Source: JAJPKK01 sp963787675 (lineage in GTDB: Bacteria > Pseudomonadota > Alphaproteobacteria > Rhizobiales > Xanthobacteraceae). Taken from it: 64,000 bases of DNA. Both the position numbers and the translations under genes were made by a program. Shown piece after piece: positions 45,497 through 54,865 of this stretch (the first letter of the stretch is position 1; every line of letters begins with the position of its first letter). The notes beneath the pieces were generated by a model. It was not told where the DNA came from. It did not search any database and saw nothing but the letters and a program-made list of their open reading frames with translations. The stretch spans positions 451,083 through 515,082 of the forward strand of contig CAWBDV010000011.1 of assembly GCA_963787675.1 (NCBI GenBank), given 5' to 3'.

Positions 45497-47911
45497 ATGA
45501 CGACCCCACAGCCTTCTCCCCCTATTTCTCCGCACGACTTGCGTATGCTCGGCGAGCTCGAGCGGAAGGTCCTGTGGCTCGCGAGCTGGACCATTCATCA
45601 TGCGAACCATCTGCGCGAGAACACCGACGGCTTGAAGGTCGGGGGACATCAGGCGTCGTCGGCGTCGCTCGCGACGATCATGACCGCGCTTTACTTTCAC
45701 ACGCTGCGGCCGCAGGACCGCGTTGCGGTCAAGCCGCACGCCTCGCCGAACTACCATGCCATCCAGTATCTGCTGGGCCGGCAGACTGAGGAAAAGCTCG
45801 CGAATTTTCGCGGCTACAAGGGCGCCCAAAGCTATCCGTCCCGCACAAAGGATACGGACGACGTCGACTTCTCCACGGGGTCGGTGGGGTTGGGTGTCGC
45901 GCAGACGCTGTTCTCCTCGCTCGTCCAGGACTACGTGCGCGCTCATGGCTGGGGGCTCGACCGACCCGAAGGGCGGATGATTGCGCTCGTCGGCGACGCC
46001 GAACTCGACGAGGGCAATATCTTCGAAGCGCTGCTCGAAGGATGGAAGCAGGACCTTCGCAATTGCTGGTGGATCATCGACTACAACCGGCAGAGCCTGG
46101 ACGGCGTGGTGCGCGAAGGACTGTGGGAGCGCTACGAGCACTTGTTCAAGAACTTCGGTTGGGACGTGGTAGTTCTAAAATACGGCTTGCTCCAGCAGGC
46201 CGCTTTTCGCGAGCCGGGCGGCGAGAAGTTGCGCCGCTGGATCGATACCTGTCCGAACCAGCTTTATTCGGCGCTGCTGTTCCAGGGCGGCGCGTTCTGG
46301 CGCAAACGATTGCTCGACGATATCGGCGATCAGGGTCCCGCCACCAAACTGATCGAGAAGCGCAGCGATGACGAACTGGCGCGGCTGATGAGCAACCTCG
46401 GCGGCCACGATCTGCCGTCGATCGTCGAGGCCTTCGACGCGATCGACCACGATCGGCCGACCTGCTTCATTGCTTACACCGTCAAAGGCTTCGGCCTGCC
46501 GATGGCCGGCCACAAGGATAATCATGCGGGCTTGATGACGCCCTCCCAGATGGAGAGCTTTCGCGAGGCGATGCACATCCGGCCTGGGCACGAGTGGGAT
46601 CGGTTCGAGGGGCTTTCGGCAAATCCGGACGAACTGCAGGCCTTTCTCGACCACCTTCCAATCTCCGCGCCCGGCGCGCGCAGCTTGAAAGCGCCGCCGA
46701 TCGAGGTGCCGGCCGAGCTACGCCTTACCATCCAGCCGACAATGTCGACGCAGCAAGGTTTCGGAGCGCTGCTCAATGAGATCGCGCGCGACAAGAGCCG
46801 CTTTGCGGCGCGCATCGTCACGACCTCGCCCGACGTGACGGTGTCGACCAATCTCGGGCCGTGGGTGAACCGGCGCGGCTTGTTTGCACGCGCGGCGATG
46901 CCGGACACCTTTCGCAAGGAGCGCATCCCGTCGACGTTCAACTGGGAGTTCTCGCCGCAGGGCCAGCATATCGAGCTCGGCATCGCCGAGATGAATTTGT
47001 TCATCCTGCTGTCCGCGCTCGGCTTGTCGCATGCGCTCAACGGCGAGCGCCTTCTGCCGATCGGCACGCTTTACGATCCGTTCATCGCGCGCGGGCTCGA
47101 TGCGCTCAATTACGCCTGTTACCAGGACGCGCGCTTCATTGTCGTCGCGACGCCGTCGGGCATTACGCTCGGGCCGGAAGGCGGCGCGCATCAATCGATC
47201 GCGCAGCCGCTGATCGGACTGGCGCAAGACGGGCTCGCCGCATTCGAGCCGGCGTTCGTCGACGAGCTTGCGGAAATTCTGAAATTTGCGTTCGACTACA
47301 TCCAAAAGGCAGGCGATGGCGCCGCTTCGGAACGCAACTGGCTGCGGGACGAGACCGGCGGCTCGGTCTACCTGCGCCTCTCCACGCGGCCGGTAGAGCA
47401 GATCAGTCGCAGCATGACGCCGGAGCTGCGCCAGGGCATCGTCGACGGCGGCTACTGGCTGCGCAAACCAGGGGCGAATTGCGAGGTCGTCGTCGCCTAC
47501 TGCGGCGCCGTCGCGCCCGAAGCCATTCAGGCTGTCGGACTGATGGCCGAAGATCGCCGCGATGTCGGCCTTCTCGCGATTACGTCGGCGGATCGGCTCA
47601 ATGCCGGATGGACCGCCGCGCAGCGGGCGCGCGAACGTGGCCTGTTGCATGCGCGCTCGCACATCGAACGGCTTCTCGGCGACGTGCCGAGCCATTGCGG
47701 CATCGTGACGGTGCTGGACGGGCATCCGGCCACGCTCGCCTGGATCGGAGCCGTGCACGGTCATTGCGTGCGCTCCCTCGGGGTCGAGCACTTCGGCCAG
47801 ACCGGCGCGCTCGCCGACCTTTATCGGCATTACGGCATCGACGCGAATGCCATCATCGCGGCGGCGCAGGCGATCGCGCCCGGGCGGCCGATCCGTTACC
47901 TGCGCGCGTGA
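45497..47911 (+). CDS. Transketolase / homodimeric pyruvate dehydrogenase E1-like enzyme
   Basis: 804 aa. The thiamine-diphosphate motif is GDAELDEGNIFEALLEGW with IIDYNRQSLDG, resembling AceE-type E1 more than transketolase proper. A pyrimidine-binding domain (FSPQGQHIELGIAEMNLFIL, then GPEGGAHQSIAQPLIGLAQD) and a transketolase C-terminal domain follow. Databases usually call relatives transketolase or pyruvate dehydrogenase; the sequence does not decide the 2-oxoacid. No E2 or E3 gene is adjacent. ATG 45497 chosen; a 20-codon upstream extension lies inside the direct repeat. Confidence 0.85.
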   Translation: MTTPQPSPPISPHDLRMLGELERKVLWLASWTIHHANHLRENTDGLKVGGHQASSASLATIMTALYFHTLRPQDRVAVKPHASPNYHAIQYLLGRQTEEKLANFRGYKGAQSYPSRTKDTDDVDFSTGSVGLGVAQTLFSSLVQDYVRAHGWGLDRPEGRMIALVGDAELDEGNIFEALLEGWKQDLRNCWWIIDYNRQSLDGVVREGLWERYEHLFKNFGWDVVVLKYGLLQQAAFREPGGEKLRRWIDTCPNQLYSALLFQGGAFWRKRLLDDIGDQGPATKLIEKRSDDELARLMSNLGGHDLPSIVEAFDAIDHDRPTCFIAYTVKGFGLPMAGHKDNHAGLMTPSQMESFREAMHIRPGHEWDRFEGLSANPDELQAFLDHLPISAPGARSLKAPPIEVPAELRLTIQPTMSTQQGFGALLNEIARDKSRFAARIVTTSPDVTVSTNLGPWVNRRGLFARAAMPDTFRKERIPSTFNWEFSPQGQHIELGIAEMNLFILLSALGLSHALNGERLLPIGTLYDPFIARGLDALNYACYQDARFIVVATPSGITLGPEGGAHQSIAQPLIGLAQDGLAAFEPAFVDELAEILKFAFDYIQKAGDGAASERNWLRDETGGSVYLRLSTRPVEQISRSMTPELRQGIVDGGYWLRKPGANCEVVVAYCGAVAPEAIQAVGLMAEDRRDVGLLAITSADRLNAGWTAAQRARERGLLHARSHIERLLGDVPSHCGIVTVLDGHPATLAWIGAVHGHCVRSLGVEHFGQTGALADLYRHYGIDANAIIAAAQAIAPGRPIRYLRA

Positions 47912-48096
47912 TCCTTTCGAAAACGCTGGCGGCAAGCAAAACGCAAGTCTCCGCGCGCTTCCGCAAATCGGCGGCGAGCGGGGTCGGGCGACAAGCTACT
48001 CAATGCCCCGTTTTCCGCAATCTCCTACTAAACACAGCAAGATCGAGGAAGCAGCCTGCCTGTCGGTGCATACATGTACACCGAAAGGAAAAACCG

Positions 48097-48303
48097 ATGA
48101 GACACATTTTTGTAGCAACAGTCGGCCTTTTGGCCATCACCGTTTCAGCAACAACCGTTGCGGAGGCCGCAAGCAGGCATAGACAGCGGACATATTCTTA
48201 TGCGACGCCGCGCTACCAATCCGTGCCGAGTCAGCCGCCGTACTATGGTCCGCCTCCCGGCGACTTTTACGATAATAAAGCTGCCGAGTCTGCCATCTAC
48301 TAA
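48097..48303 (+). CDS. Small secreted Tyr/Pro-rich protein
   Basis: 68 aa. GAAAGGA before ATG 48097. Signal peptide (RHIFVATVGLLAITVSATTV, cleavage near AEA), then a short mature part rich in Tyr, Pro and Ser (QPPYYGPPPGDFYDN). Small proteins with this layout are common in Bradyrhizobium-like genomes. Function unknown. Confidence 0.7.
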   Translation: MRHIFVATVGLLAITVSATTVAEAASRHRQRTYSYATPRYQSVPSQPPYYGPPPGDFYDNKAAESAIY

Positions 48304-48425
48304 ATGGCTATGGCGGTTTGGGTCCTTTGATAAGGCGATTGTGCCTTTCAGGTGCAATCGTCGAGAGATGGTCGGGCAGCACAGACACTGTCGTACGATT
48401 GCTGCAAGGAGGCACCCGCGCGACG

Positions 48426-49412
48426 TCAAATCCGAAATTCGACGCCGCGCTTGCGCCCTTGAAATGTGTCGACGAACAAGTCGTGGAGCGCGAGCCTGCT
48501 TCTGATCAGTCCTTGCTCGTTGGCGTAGCCGATGAGCGTTTCCAGGTTGTGGCGGTTCTTGTCCGAAAGCCCGTATTCCCACGGGTCCGGTCCGAGCAGT
48601 CTTTCCTGTTCCTCCCAGGCATTGCGATACCAGGCGAGCGGCACGATCCGCGGATTGGCGAGGCGCGTCATCGCCATGGCCTTCGCCTTCTCGAAGGCGT
48701 TGAACAGGTTGATCGCAACCCACGGGTTCTTCTCGAGCACCTCCCGCTTGATGCCGACGACGTGCATGATCGGGAAAATCCCGGTCTTTTGATAGAACGC
48801 GATCTCCTCCCGCTCATAGTCGGGAAAGAGCCGTGCGACGCGCGGATCCTTGTTCAAGAGCGGATGAATCAGATCCGGATGCAGCACGGCGTCGAGTTCG
48901 CCGTTCGCCAACATGTCTTCAACGGAGCCGTCCTGCGGCAGCGACGTAATCTTCACGCCCGCGGGATGTTCGAAATCGATGGTCTCATCGAGTTCGCAAA
49001 ACCATTCGATTGAATTCAGCGGCACGCCGTATTCATGCTGAAGGATGCCGCGCATCCACACGATGGCTGTTGCCTGAAATTGCTTGAGCCCGACCTTGCG
49101 GCCCGCGAGGTCCGCCGGACCTCTGATCCCCTTCGAGGTGTTTATGAAGATAAAGCCGTGGCGGAACCGGCGATGGAGAAAGACGGGAACGGCAGCGACC
49201 GGCAGCTCGCGGTCGCGCGCCATGAGGTAGGAAGAACACGAGACTTCGGCCACGTCGAACTCGCGATTGCGCAAAAAACGCCAGTGCCGCGTGGTCGAAT
49301 CCATGTCGGTGAGGACGTTGAGATCGATCCCTTCCGGCTTGACCTGACCGTTGGTGAGGGCGCGCACGATCTCGTAATCGCCGCAGGCGAGGGTGAGCTG
49401 GAGGTTGGACAA
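48426..49412 (-). CDS. 4,5-dihydroxyphthalate decarboxylase-like / PhnD-type binding protein
   Basis: 328 aa. It starts SNLQLTLACGDYEIVRALTN and contains GIDLNVLTDMDSTTRHWRF, as in Pht5-like proteins, which share the periplasmic-binding-protein type 2 fold. No signal peptide is visible, favouring an enzyme or a cytoplasmic protein over a secreted binding protein. TTG 49412 is used because AAAGGAA lies upstream; the long in-frame extension to 49568 is incoherent. Activity is not proven. Confidence 0.75.
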   Translation of the reverse strand: MSNLQLTLACGDYEIVRALTNGQVKPEGIDLNVLTDMDSTTRHWRFLRNREFDVAEVSCSSYLMARDRELPVAAVPVFLHRRFRHGFIFINTSKGIRGPADLAGRKVGLKQFQATAIVWMRGILQHEYGVPLNSIEWFCELDETIDFEHPAGVKITSLPQDGSVEDMLANGELDAVLHPDLIHPLLNKDPRVARLFPDYEREEIAFYQKTGIFPIMHVVGIKREVLEKNPWVAINLFNAFEKAKAMAMTRLANPRIVPLAWYRNAWEEQERLLGPDPWEYGLSDKNRHNLETLIGYANEQGLIRSRLALHDLFVDTFQGRKRGVEFRI

Positions 49413-49663
49413 GTGTGCTTTCCTTTGGTTCCCGTTGCATCGACGACATGTTCGACGTCGAATCCGTCGATGATACCGTACGTCGCGAGTTGAGGCGACG
49501 CAGCCGTAGTCGACGTGGGGCTCCGCGCGTTTTCCGCTTTCGCCTCGGACGTGGCCCCCTGGGGACAAGCGGTTGCCATGGTGACGCGAACGACGCTATC
49601 AACAGGTGAAAGAAAACGAAGAAGTCTCTGCGAGTCCAAAAAGCCGGCCCCCGGGAGGAGCAA

Positions 49664-50599
49664 ATGAGACACATTCTGTTCGCCGTGCTGTTCGCGACGA
49701 TGCCGGCGATGGCTGGGGCGGCTGATCGGCCGGACTGGGCTTATCCCCCGGCTCACCCCGACAACGTGCCGGCCGAGCCGGATGACGGCAAACCGCTGCA
49801 AGCGCCCGGCAGCACCCGGTCCTACACCCGCGCGCAAATCGACTCCCAGATGGACTCCCCCGATTGGTTCCCGGACGAGCACCCGCCGATGCCGACTATC
49901 GTTGCCCATGGCAATGGCACGACGGTTCGCGCCTGCATCGGCTGCCACTTGCCCCACGGGCACGGCCATCCGGAGAATTCGCGATTGGCCGGCACGACAG
50001 CGTCGTATTTCGCCCGCCAGCTTGCGGATTTCAAAAGCGGCGTGCGCGGCGGCGCCGGCGCGGCAGCGATGACCCGCTTCTCCAAGGTCTTGACGGACGA
50101 AGAGGTGCGGGAGGCGAGCGCCTATTTCTCCGGACTCAAGATGATCAAGTGGACCCGCGTGGTCGAGACCGACACCGTCCCGAGAACCTATTTCAAGGGC
50201 ACGCGCCGGCTCCAGCATCCCGACGGCGGCACCGAGCCGATCGGCAAGCGGATCATCGAAGTCCCCGAGGACAAGGAGCGCGTCGAATTGCGAGACCCGC
50301 ACGCAAGCTTCGTCTCCTACGTCCCGCCGGGCAGCGTGGCAAAAGGCAAGGAACTGGTCGACAGCGGCGGCGGCAAGACGATCCCGTGCGCCATCTGCCA
50401 CGGCCCCGGCCTGCGGGGTCTCGGCGACGTTCCCAATATCGCCGGTCGTTCGCCCGGAAACATCGCGCGCCAGATCTACTATTTTCAAACCGGCGACCGC
50501 GGCGGCACGTCAGCCGCGCTCATGAAAGGGGTGGTCGAAAAACTCACCGGCGATGATGTGCTGGCCATATCGGCCTACGTGGCTTCGCTCGATCCCTAG
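49664..50599 (+). CDS. Secreted dihaem c-type cytochrome (c4-like)
   Basis: 311 aa with a signal peptide (cleavage after AGA). Two haem motifs: CIGCH (in VRACIGCHLPHGHGHP) and CAICH (in TIPCAICHGPGL). Each is followed by a Met-containing segment typical of cytochrome c4 halves. GGGAGGAG precedes ATG 49664. It probably carries electrons in the periplasm; no oxidase or dehydrogenase gene is adjacent. Divergent from the minus-strand gene at 48426-49412. Confidence 0.88.
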   Translation: MRHILFAVLFATMPAMAGAADRPDWAYPPAHPDNVPAEPDDGKPLQAPGSTRSYTRAQIDSQMDSPDWFPDEHPPMPTIVAHGNGTTVRACIGCHLPHGHGHPENSRLAGTTASYFARQLADFKSGVRGGAGAAAMTRFSKVLTDEEVREASAYFSGLKMIKWTRVVETDTVPRTYFKGTRRLQHPDGGTEPIGKRIIEVPEDKERVELRDPHASFVSYVPPGSVAKGKELVDSGGGKTIPCAICHGPGLRGLGDVPNIAGRSPGNIARQIYYFQTGDRGGTSAALMKGVVEKLTGDDVLAISAYVASLDP

Positions 50600-50857
50600 G
50601 CGGAGTTGTCGCGCATTGGCGCAAAGCTCTCGCGTGGAGGATTTTATGGTCTGCTGAGGCGCGCCGGACGTTGTCGTCAAGAAATTGACAATAAAATTGA
50701 CGCCAAATTAGCTGAATATCCGAGATATCTTGGTTAAATTTTTGTGAAAATAAAGAAACGATGGTCGCAGCGACGATCGATTGCTTCCTCTACTTTCAGC
50801 TTAAATCAATATTAATGCCGCGATAGCTAAGTGCTGAAAAAAGGGAATTAGAACCCA

Positions 50858-51166
50858 ATGTCAGACACGATTTCTTCGACGGGGACGGTGGAACACCGCA
50901 ATAGCGAACGCGCGCTCGTGCACCGCCGCGGCTGGATCGCCCGGACCAAAGGCGAGCAGCTTCGCGAATGCACCGTCTGGGACGAATCAACGCACGGCGC
51001 GCGCATCATCGTCGACAATCCCCGCGATTTTCCCGACACTTTCTACTTCTACGCCACGCTGGAATTCACATCACGGCAATACTGCCGCGTTATCTGGCGC
51101 TCGGAACGACAGATCGGCGTCAGCTTTCAGTCGGTAGCCGCACCTGCCGCATCGGGGGATCGCTAA
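50858..51166 (+). CDS. PilZ-domain protein (putative c-di-GMP receptor)
   Basis: 102 aa. HRNSERALVHRRGWI supplies an RxxxR-like c-di-GMP motif and WDESTHGARI the (D/N)xSxxG-type motif, here DESTHG. A beta-barrel pattern follows (CRVIWRSERQIGVSF). It would bind c-di-GMP and influence motility, secretion or polysaccharide synthesis. The upstream 260 bp are AT-rich and gene-free, probably holding its promoter. Confidence 0.78.
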   Translation: MSDTISSTGTVEHRNSERALVHRRGWIARTKGEQLRECTVWDESTHGARIIVDNPRDFPDTFYFYATLEFTSRQYCRVIWRSERQIGVSFQSVAAPAASGDR

Positions 51167-51205
51167 TCTCCGTACTAGGCAGGCACGCGATGCACGCCGG
51201 CGTCG

Positions 51206-52312
51206 TTATTTGCTCGACCAATACTCGGTCGTCTGCTTGAAAAACTTTTTCGGGATCGTGCCGTAAATCAGCTGCACGCTGTCGACGGCTTCTGCGACGC
51301 GGAAGTCGACACCCAGGCTCGCGACCGAGTACGCTTCTGCGGCCGTCAGGCCGCCCTTCTCCTGCAGCAGCTCGACCGCCTCCCGGACCGCAATCTTCAT
51401 TGCCGTATTGAGGTCGACGTCGAGGCCCAGCGCGTAATAGTTCGAAGCATCCTCGGCGCGCGGCCACCGCATCGCTTTCCCCGCGCCCTTGTGGAGGACG
51501 AATTGCAGCGTCGCCGTGAGCGACTGTTCGAGGGCGCCGCCATCGACCTCGCCGTCAGCCTGCACGCCATGGGGATCGCCGGTATAGAACAGCGCGCCGT
51601 CATTGAAGACCGGCAAGTAAAGCGTCGAGCCTATCGTGAGTGTGCGCAAATCCAGGTTGCCGCCCCAGCTTCCGGGCGGCCCGGAGCTGACGATGATGAG
51701 ATTTGACGGCGGAGCGACGCCCATGATGCCGAGGAATGGCGACAGCGGCAGCTCGATCCCGCCCGGCAACAACGCGACTTTGCGCTGCGGATCGGTCTTG
51801 ATAATTCGCGGCGTCGGTGTTGGCACGAGACCTGGCAGCACTCCGGACCCGGGCCCGGTATTGTTGACACCGTAAGGAACGCGCAATTCGAGATCGCGAA
51901 CCCGCACCTCAAGTACGTCACCGGGCGCGGCACCCTCGACGTAAATCGGCCCGGTCAGCACATGCACGCCGAGCCCTTTTCCGTGCGGTACCTGCCTGTA
52001 AATGTCCTTGGCGTCTTGCAGCACTTCTTCAGGCTTGATGCCCGCAGCACCAAAGAACGTGACCGGATCGTCCTTGGTCAGCAATCCTTGATGCGACATC
52101 GTATCGATGCGAACCGTCGTCCCCGATGTGATGCGCAGCACCGGCGGAACGCGTGCAGAGAAATATCCCCACACCACGGTATTCGGTGTCGACCCAAGCG
52201 TGACGTCGGGCTTGGACGTGACCTGCGACTGTTGCGCAGCAGCAGGCGCAAGGACCAGGACGCCAACGGCGGCACACAGAAGCGAGTGTAATCGGGAGAT
52301 CGTTTTGGCCAT
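51206..52312 (-). CDS. Secreted acetamidase/formamidase family protein
   Basis: 368 aa. Signal peptide (SLLCAAVGVLVLAPAAAQ). Mature part: VVWGYFSARVPPVLRITSG, GPIYVEGAAPGDVLEVRV, TGDPHGVQADGEVDG and VDFRVAEAVDSVQLIYG, all FmdA/AmdA markers. It is a paralogue of the cytoplasmic protein at 13967-14920 but is exported. ATG 52312 fits the signal peptide better than 52354. Predicted hydrolysis of small amides in the periplasm; substrate unknown. Confidence 0.83.
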   Translation of the reverse strand: MAKTISRLHSLLCAAVGVLVLAPAAAQQSQVTSKPDVTLGSTPNTVVWGYFSARVPPVLRITSGTTVRIDTMSHQGLLTKDDPVTFFGAAGIKPEEVLQDAKDIYRQVPHGKGLGVHVLTGPIYVEGAAPGDVLEVRVRDLELRVPYGVNNTGPGSGVLPGLVPTPTPRIIKTDPQRKVALLPGGIELPLSPFLGIMGVAPPSNLIIVSSGPPGSWGGNLDLRTLTIGSTLYLPVFNDGALFYTGDPHGVQADGEVDGGALEQSLTATLQFVLHKGAGKAMRWPRAEDASNYYALGLDVDLNTAMKIAVREAVELLQEKGGLTAAEAYSVASLGVDFRVAEAVDSVQLIYGTIPKKFFKQTTEYWSSK

Positions 52313-52481
52313 TGATTTAGCCCTTGCTGGAAAATGCGCTTTCAGGCGCAGCATCGCACGATCCAGCGCCGATGGAACAGCCGATTGAGACCCTTGCGCC
52401 GGCTGACACGATCAGCGCACCGCCGCTTTCCACTTCGGTGTCGGTTGCGGTGCCACCGAGAAGCGCCTCGGTACCGGAAGC

Positions 52482-52856
52482 TTCGACGATCGCACCGCTC
52501 GTTACCTCAATAAGAAGACCAACCGCAGCGTCTCGCCCTCGACCATCGCGGCGTGGCTTGAGGAGTACAAGCAGCATTGCAGCTGCCGGCGTTTGCGCGC
52601 ACAAGGCCTCTCGCGCTTCCCCGCCAACCAAACCATCCGCTCTATCAAGTTGTATCACCGCCAAGTCTATAGCTATGCGTACCACCGCGCGAAGCTCGCG
52701 TTCCTCAGAGACGGCACGCTCGACGACAAACGAGCGGCGAGCGCTGTCTCAACCACGCGCTTCGCGCCGCTCGGCGCTTGGTTCAACGAGTACGAATACT
52801 GCGAGTTCTTCCCCCGGGCGCTTCTCGCCCGCGCCCACCAGCAGCGGGCCGCTTAG
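52482..52856 (+). pseudogene. Fragment of an unknown protein with an HTH-like segment
   Basis: An open frame reads RTARYLNKKTNRSVSPSTIA, AAWLEEYKQHC, then IRSIKLYHRQVYSYAYHRAK. The first part looks like a helix-turn-helix; the second is a coherent, soluble sequence. No good start is present, and the frame ends at 52856, 130 bp left of tRNA-Gly. It may be a remnant of a mobile-element regulator; no family recognised. Confidence 0.4.
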
Positions 52857-52972
52857 CGCCTGTCGTATCGCTGCGGAAACGGGATTGCCGCCCGCTTGCC
52901 CGTTCCTAGCGACCGACATACACTGACATAGCATTCGCCAGACCGAGATGCCTAACGGATGCCTAGAGTTCG

Positions 52973-54008
52973 CTAAGTCATTGAAATGCGGGCGTAGTTC
53001 AGTGGTAGAACGACAGCTTCCCAAGCTGTATGTCGTCGGTTCGATCCCGATCGCCCGCTCCAAATCCACGAATGATCACAATCGATTGCCGGTCTACCGT
53101 TGAACTTGCGTTCCCTACGTTCCCCATCACGTTCCCTATCGGCTGTTCGCGCCATGTTTCGCGCTTTGCTTCGGTGCGCATGGCGTAGTTTGGCGACCTC
53201 GCGCGACTTGCCGATCGTTCCGCGGATATAGCGGGCCGTGGTCGAAGCCTGGTTGTGTCCTGCTGCCGAGCGGATCGAATCTAGATCGGCGCCGGCGTCG
53301 TCGGCCTCCGAAATCCCTCCCGCACGAGCATCCATGTTCCGAATTCCATCCGGAATTTTTGCCGCGCGCGCAATCAAACGCCACTCACGCGCGTAGGCGT
53401 GTTCCGCAAAAGGTCGCCGGAACTTCTCGTCCAAGATGATCGGCCCGACCCGACAGGCCGGCGGCAGGTGCTTCAAGACTTCCATCACGATGGGGCAAAG
53501 CCTGAGATCGTGGGACACGATTGCACCGGTTTTGGTCGTCTCCTTCACCAACACTAATCCATCGGAGATATCCGACCACGTCAGCCCATTTACCCATCGT
53601 CGGCCACCTAGGATGATCCCGGAAGGCGGCGCACCGGGGGGGGACGGGCTCCCATTCGCCGATTACGTCGCGCTGGCGCAATGCGGTCTCAAATTGCAGG
53701 GCTGTCCCGAGCGCCAGCGAGGGGCGGCCGCACGCTAGCGCCGCTGCCACGAAGGCCTCGACTTGGTGGAGTTCAAGCTTGGACCGTCGGCGCGCCGGCT
53801 GCTTGAACCGCGCCTCTTTGAGAATCGAAGCGAGGCGCGCGCAGTCCGGTAGCTCTGCCAAAATGCCAAAGCCGAATAGTCGACGAAGCATGGAGATGAT
53901 TCCGTGTGCCTTGCGCACCTGCTCAGCGCCACCATCACGTTTCGGCTTCTTTGCCTCTTCGTACCACCGCCGAAAGTCTCCGATGCCGATCGCTCTCAAA
54001 ACACGCTT
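52973..54008 (-). pseudogene. Tyrosine recombinase (phage integrase), frameshifted and 5'-truncated
   Basis: The N-terminal half reads RAIGIGDFRRWYEEAKKPKR and HGIISMLRRLFGFGILAELP, ending LRQRDVIGEWEP. The C-terminal half (another frame) has RNMDARAGGISEADDAGADL and GHNQASTTARYIRG with the catalytic His and Tyr region. The two halves are joined at a run of eight C (53638-53645 as G on the plus strand), where the frame is lost. The extreme N-terminus is cut off where thiolase sequence begins. The 3' end reads into tRNA-Gly, as expected for an island integrase. Relatives are single ORFs of about 400 aa. Confidence 0.8.
52988..53062 (+). tRNA. tRNA-Gly (CCC)
   Basis: 75 nt with encoded CCA. 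Acceptor GCGGGCG pairs with CGCCCGC, D-arm GTTCAGTGGTAGAAC, anticodon stem ACAGC/GCTGT with loop TTCCCAA (anticodon CCC), T-arm GTCGGTTCGATCCCGAT. A phage-type integrase frame on the other strand runs into it, so it is a likely integration site. Confidence 0.93.
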
Positions 54009-54015
54009 GCCGAAG

Positions 54016-54693
54016 GCCTTCACCCGCGAAGAGCAGGACCGCTGGGCGGAGCGTTCACAGAAGCGTTTTGGCGCTGCCCAGTCCGCCGGCAACTTCACCG
54101 CCGAAATCGCCGCAGTCGAAGTTGCCTCGCGCAAAGGTCCGCTCAAGTTCGACAAGGACGAGCACAACCGGCCGGAGACCACGACGGAAAGTCTTTCCAA
54201 GCTCAAGCCCGCGTTCCGCAAAGATGGCACCATCACGGCCGGTAACGCGCCCGGCCTCAATACCGGCGCCGCAGCGATGATCGTGGCCGACCGCGCTTGG
54301 GCCGATAAGAAGGGCCTCGCGCCGATGGCACGTCTCGTCGCCTACGGTATCGGCGCGGTCGAGCCGGGCATGTTCGGACTGGGGCCGGTGCCGGCGGTGA
54401 AGCAGGCGCTCGATCGCGCCGGCTGGAAGACTGCGGACATCCAGCGGATCGAGATCAATGAAGCCTTCGCGGCGATCGCGATCGCGGTCACCAAAGACCT
54501 TGGTTTGAATGCAGACGTCGTCAACGTCGAAGGCGGCGCAATCGCACATGGTCACCCGATCGGCGCGACCGGCGCGGTTCTCACGACGCGACTGTTGCAT
54601 TCGATGCAACGCGACAGCATCAAAAAGGGCATCGTCACGCTCTGCATCGGTGGCGGGCAGGGAATCGCGCTCGCGTTCGAAGCAGCGAAGTAA
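54016..54693 (+). pseudogene. C-terminal two-thirds of an acetyl-CoA acetyltransferase (thiolase)
   Basis: Frame FTREEQDRWAERSQKRFGAA ... NEAFAAIAIAVTK ... GGAIAHGHPIGATGAVLTTR ... LCIGGGQGIAL. The C-terminal His (GHP) and Cys (CIGGG) active-site motifs are present, but the first about 165 residues, including the nucleophilic Cys, are absent. The left end abuts the truncated integrase head-on, so a rearrangement removed both 5' ends. Non-functional. Confidence 0.8.
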
Positions 54694-54865
54694 GGCCATT
54701 TGTGATTGGACGTCCGTCAACCGTTCAATGATGACACGGCAGAACAAAAGGAAATCTCACGAGCCTCAGATGGAGAGAAGCAGGATATGGGCAAGGACTT
54801 TGCAGATATCGCCCATGATGTGAATCACTGGCGTCGGGCTGCTCCAACGAGGCGCGCCTGACACG

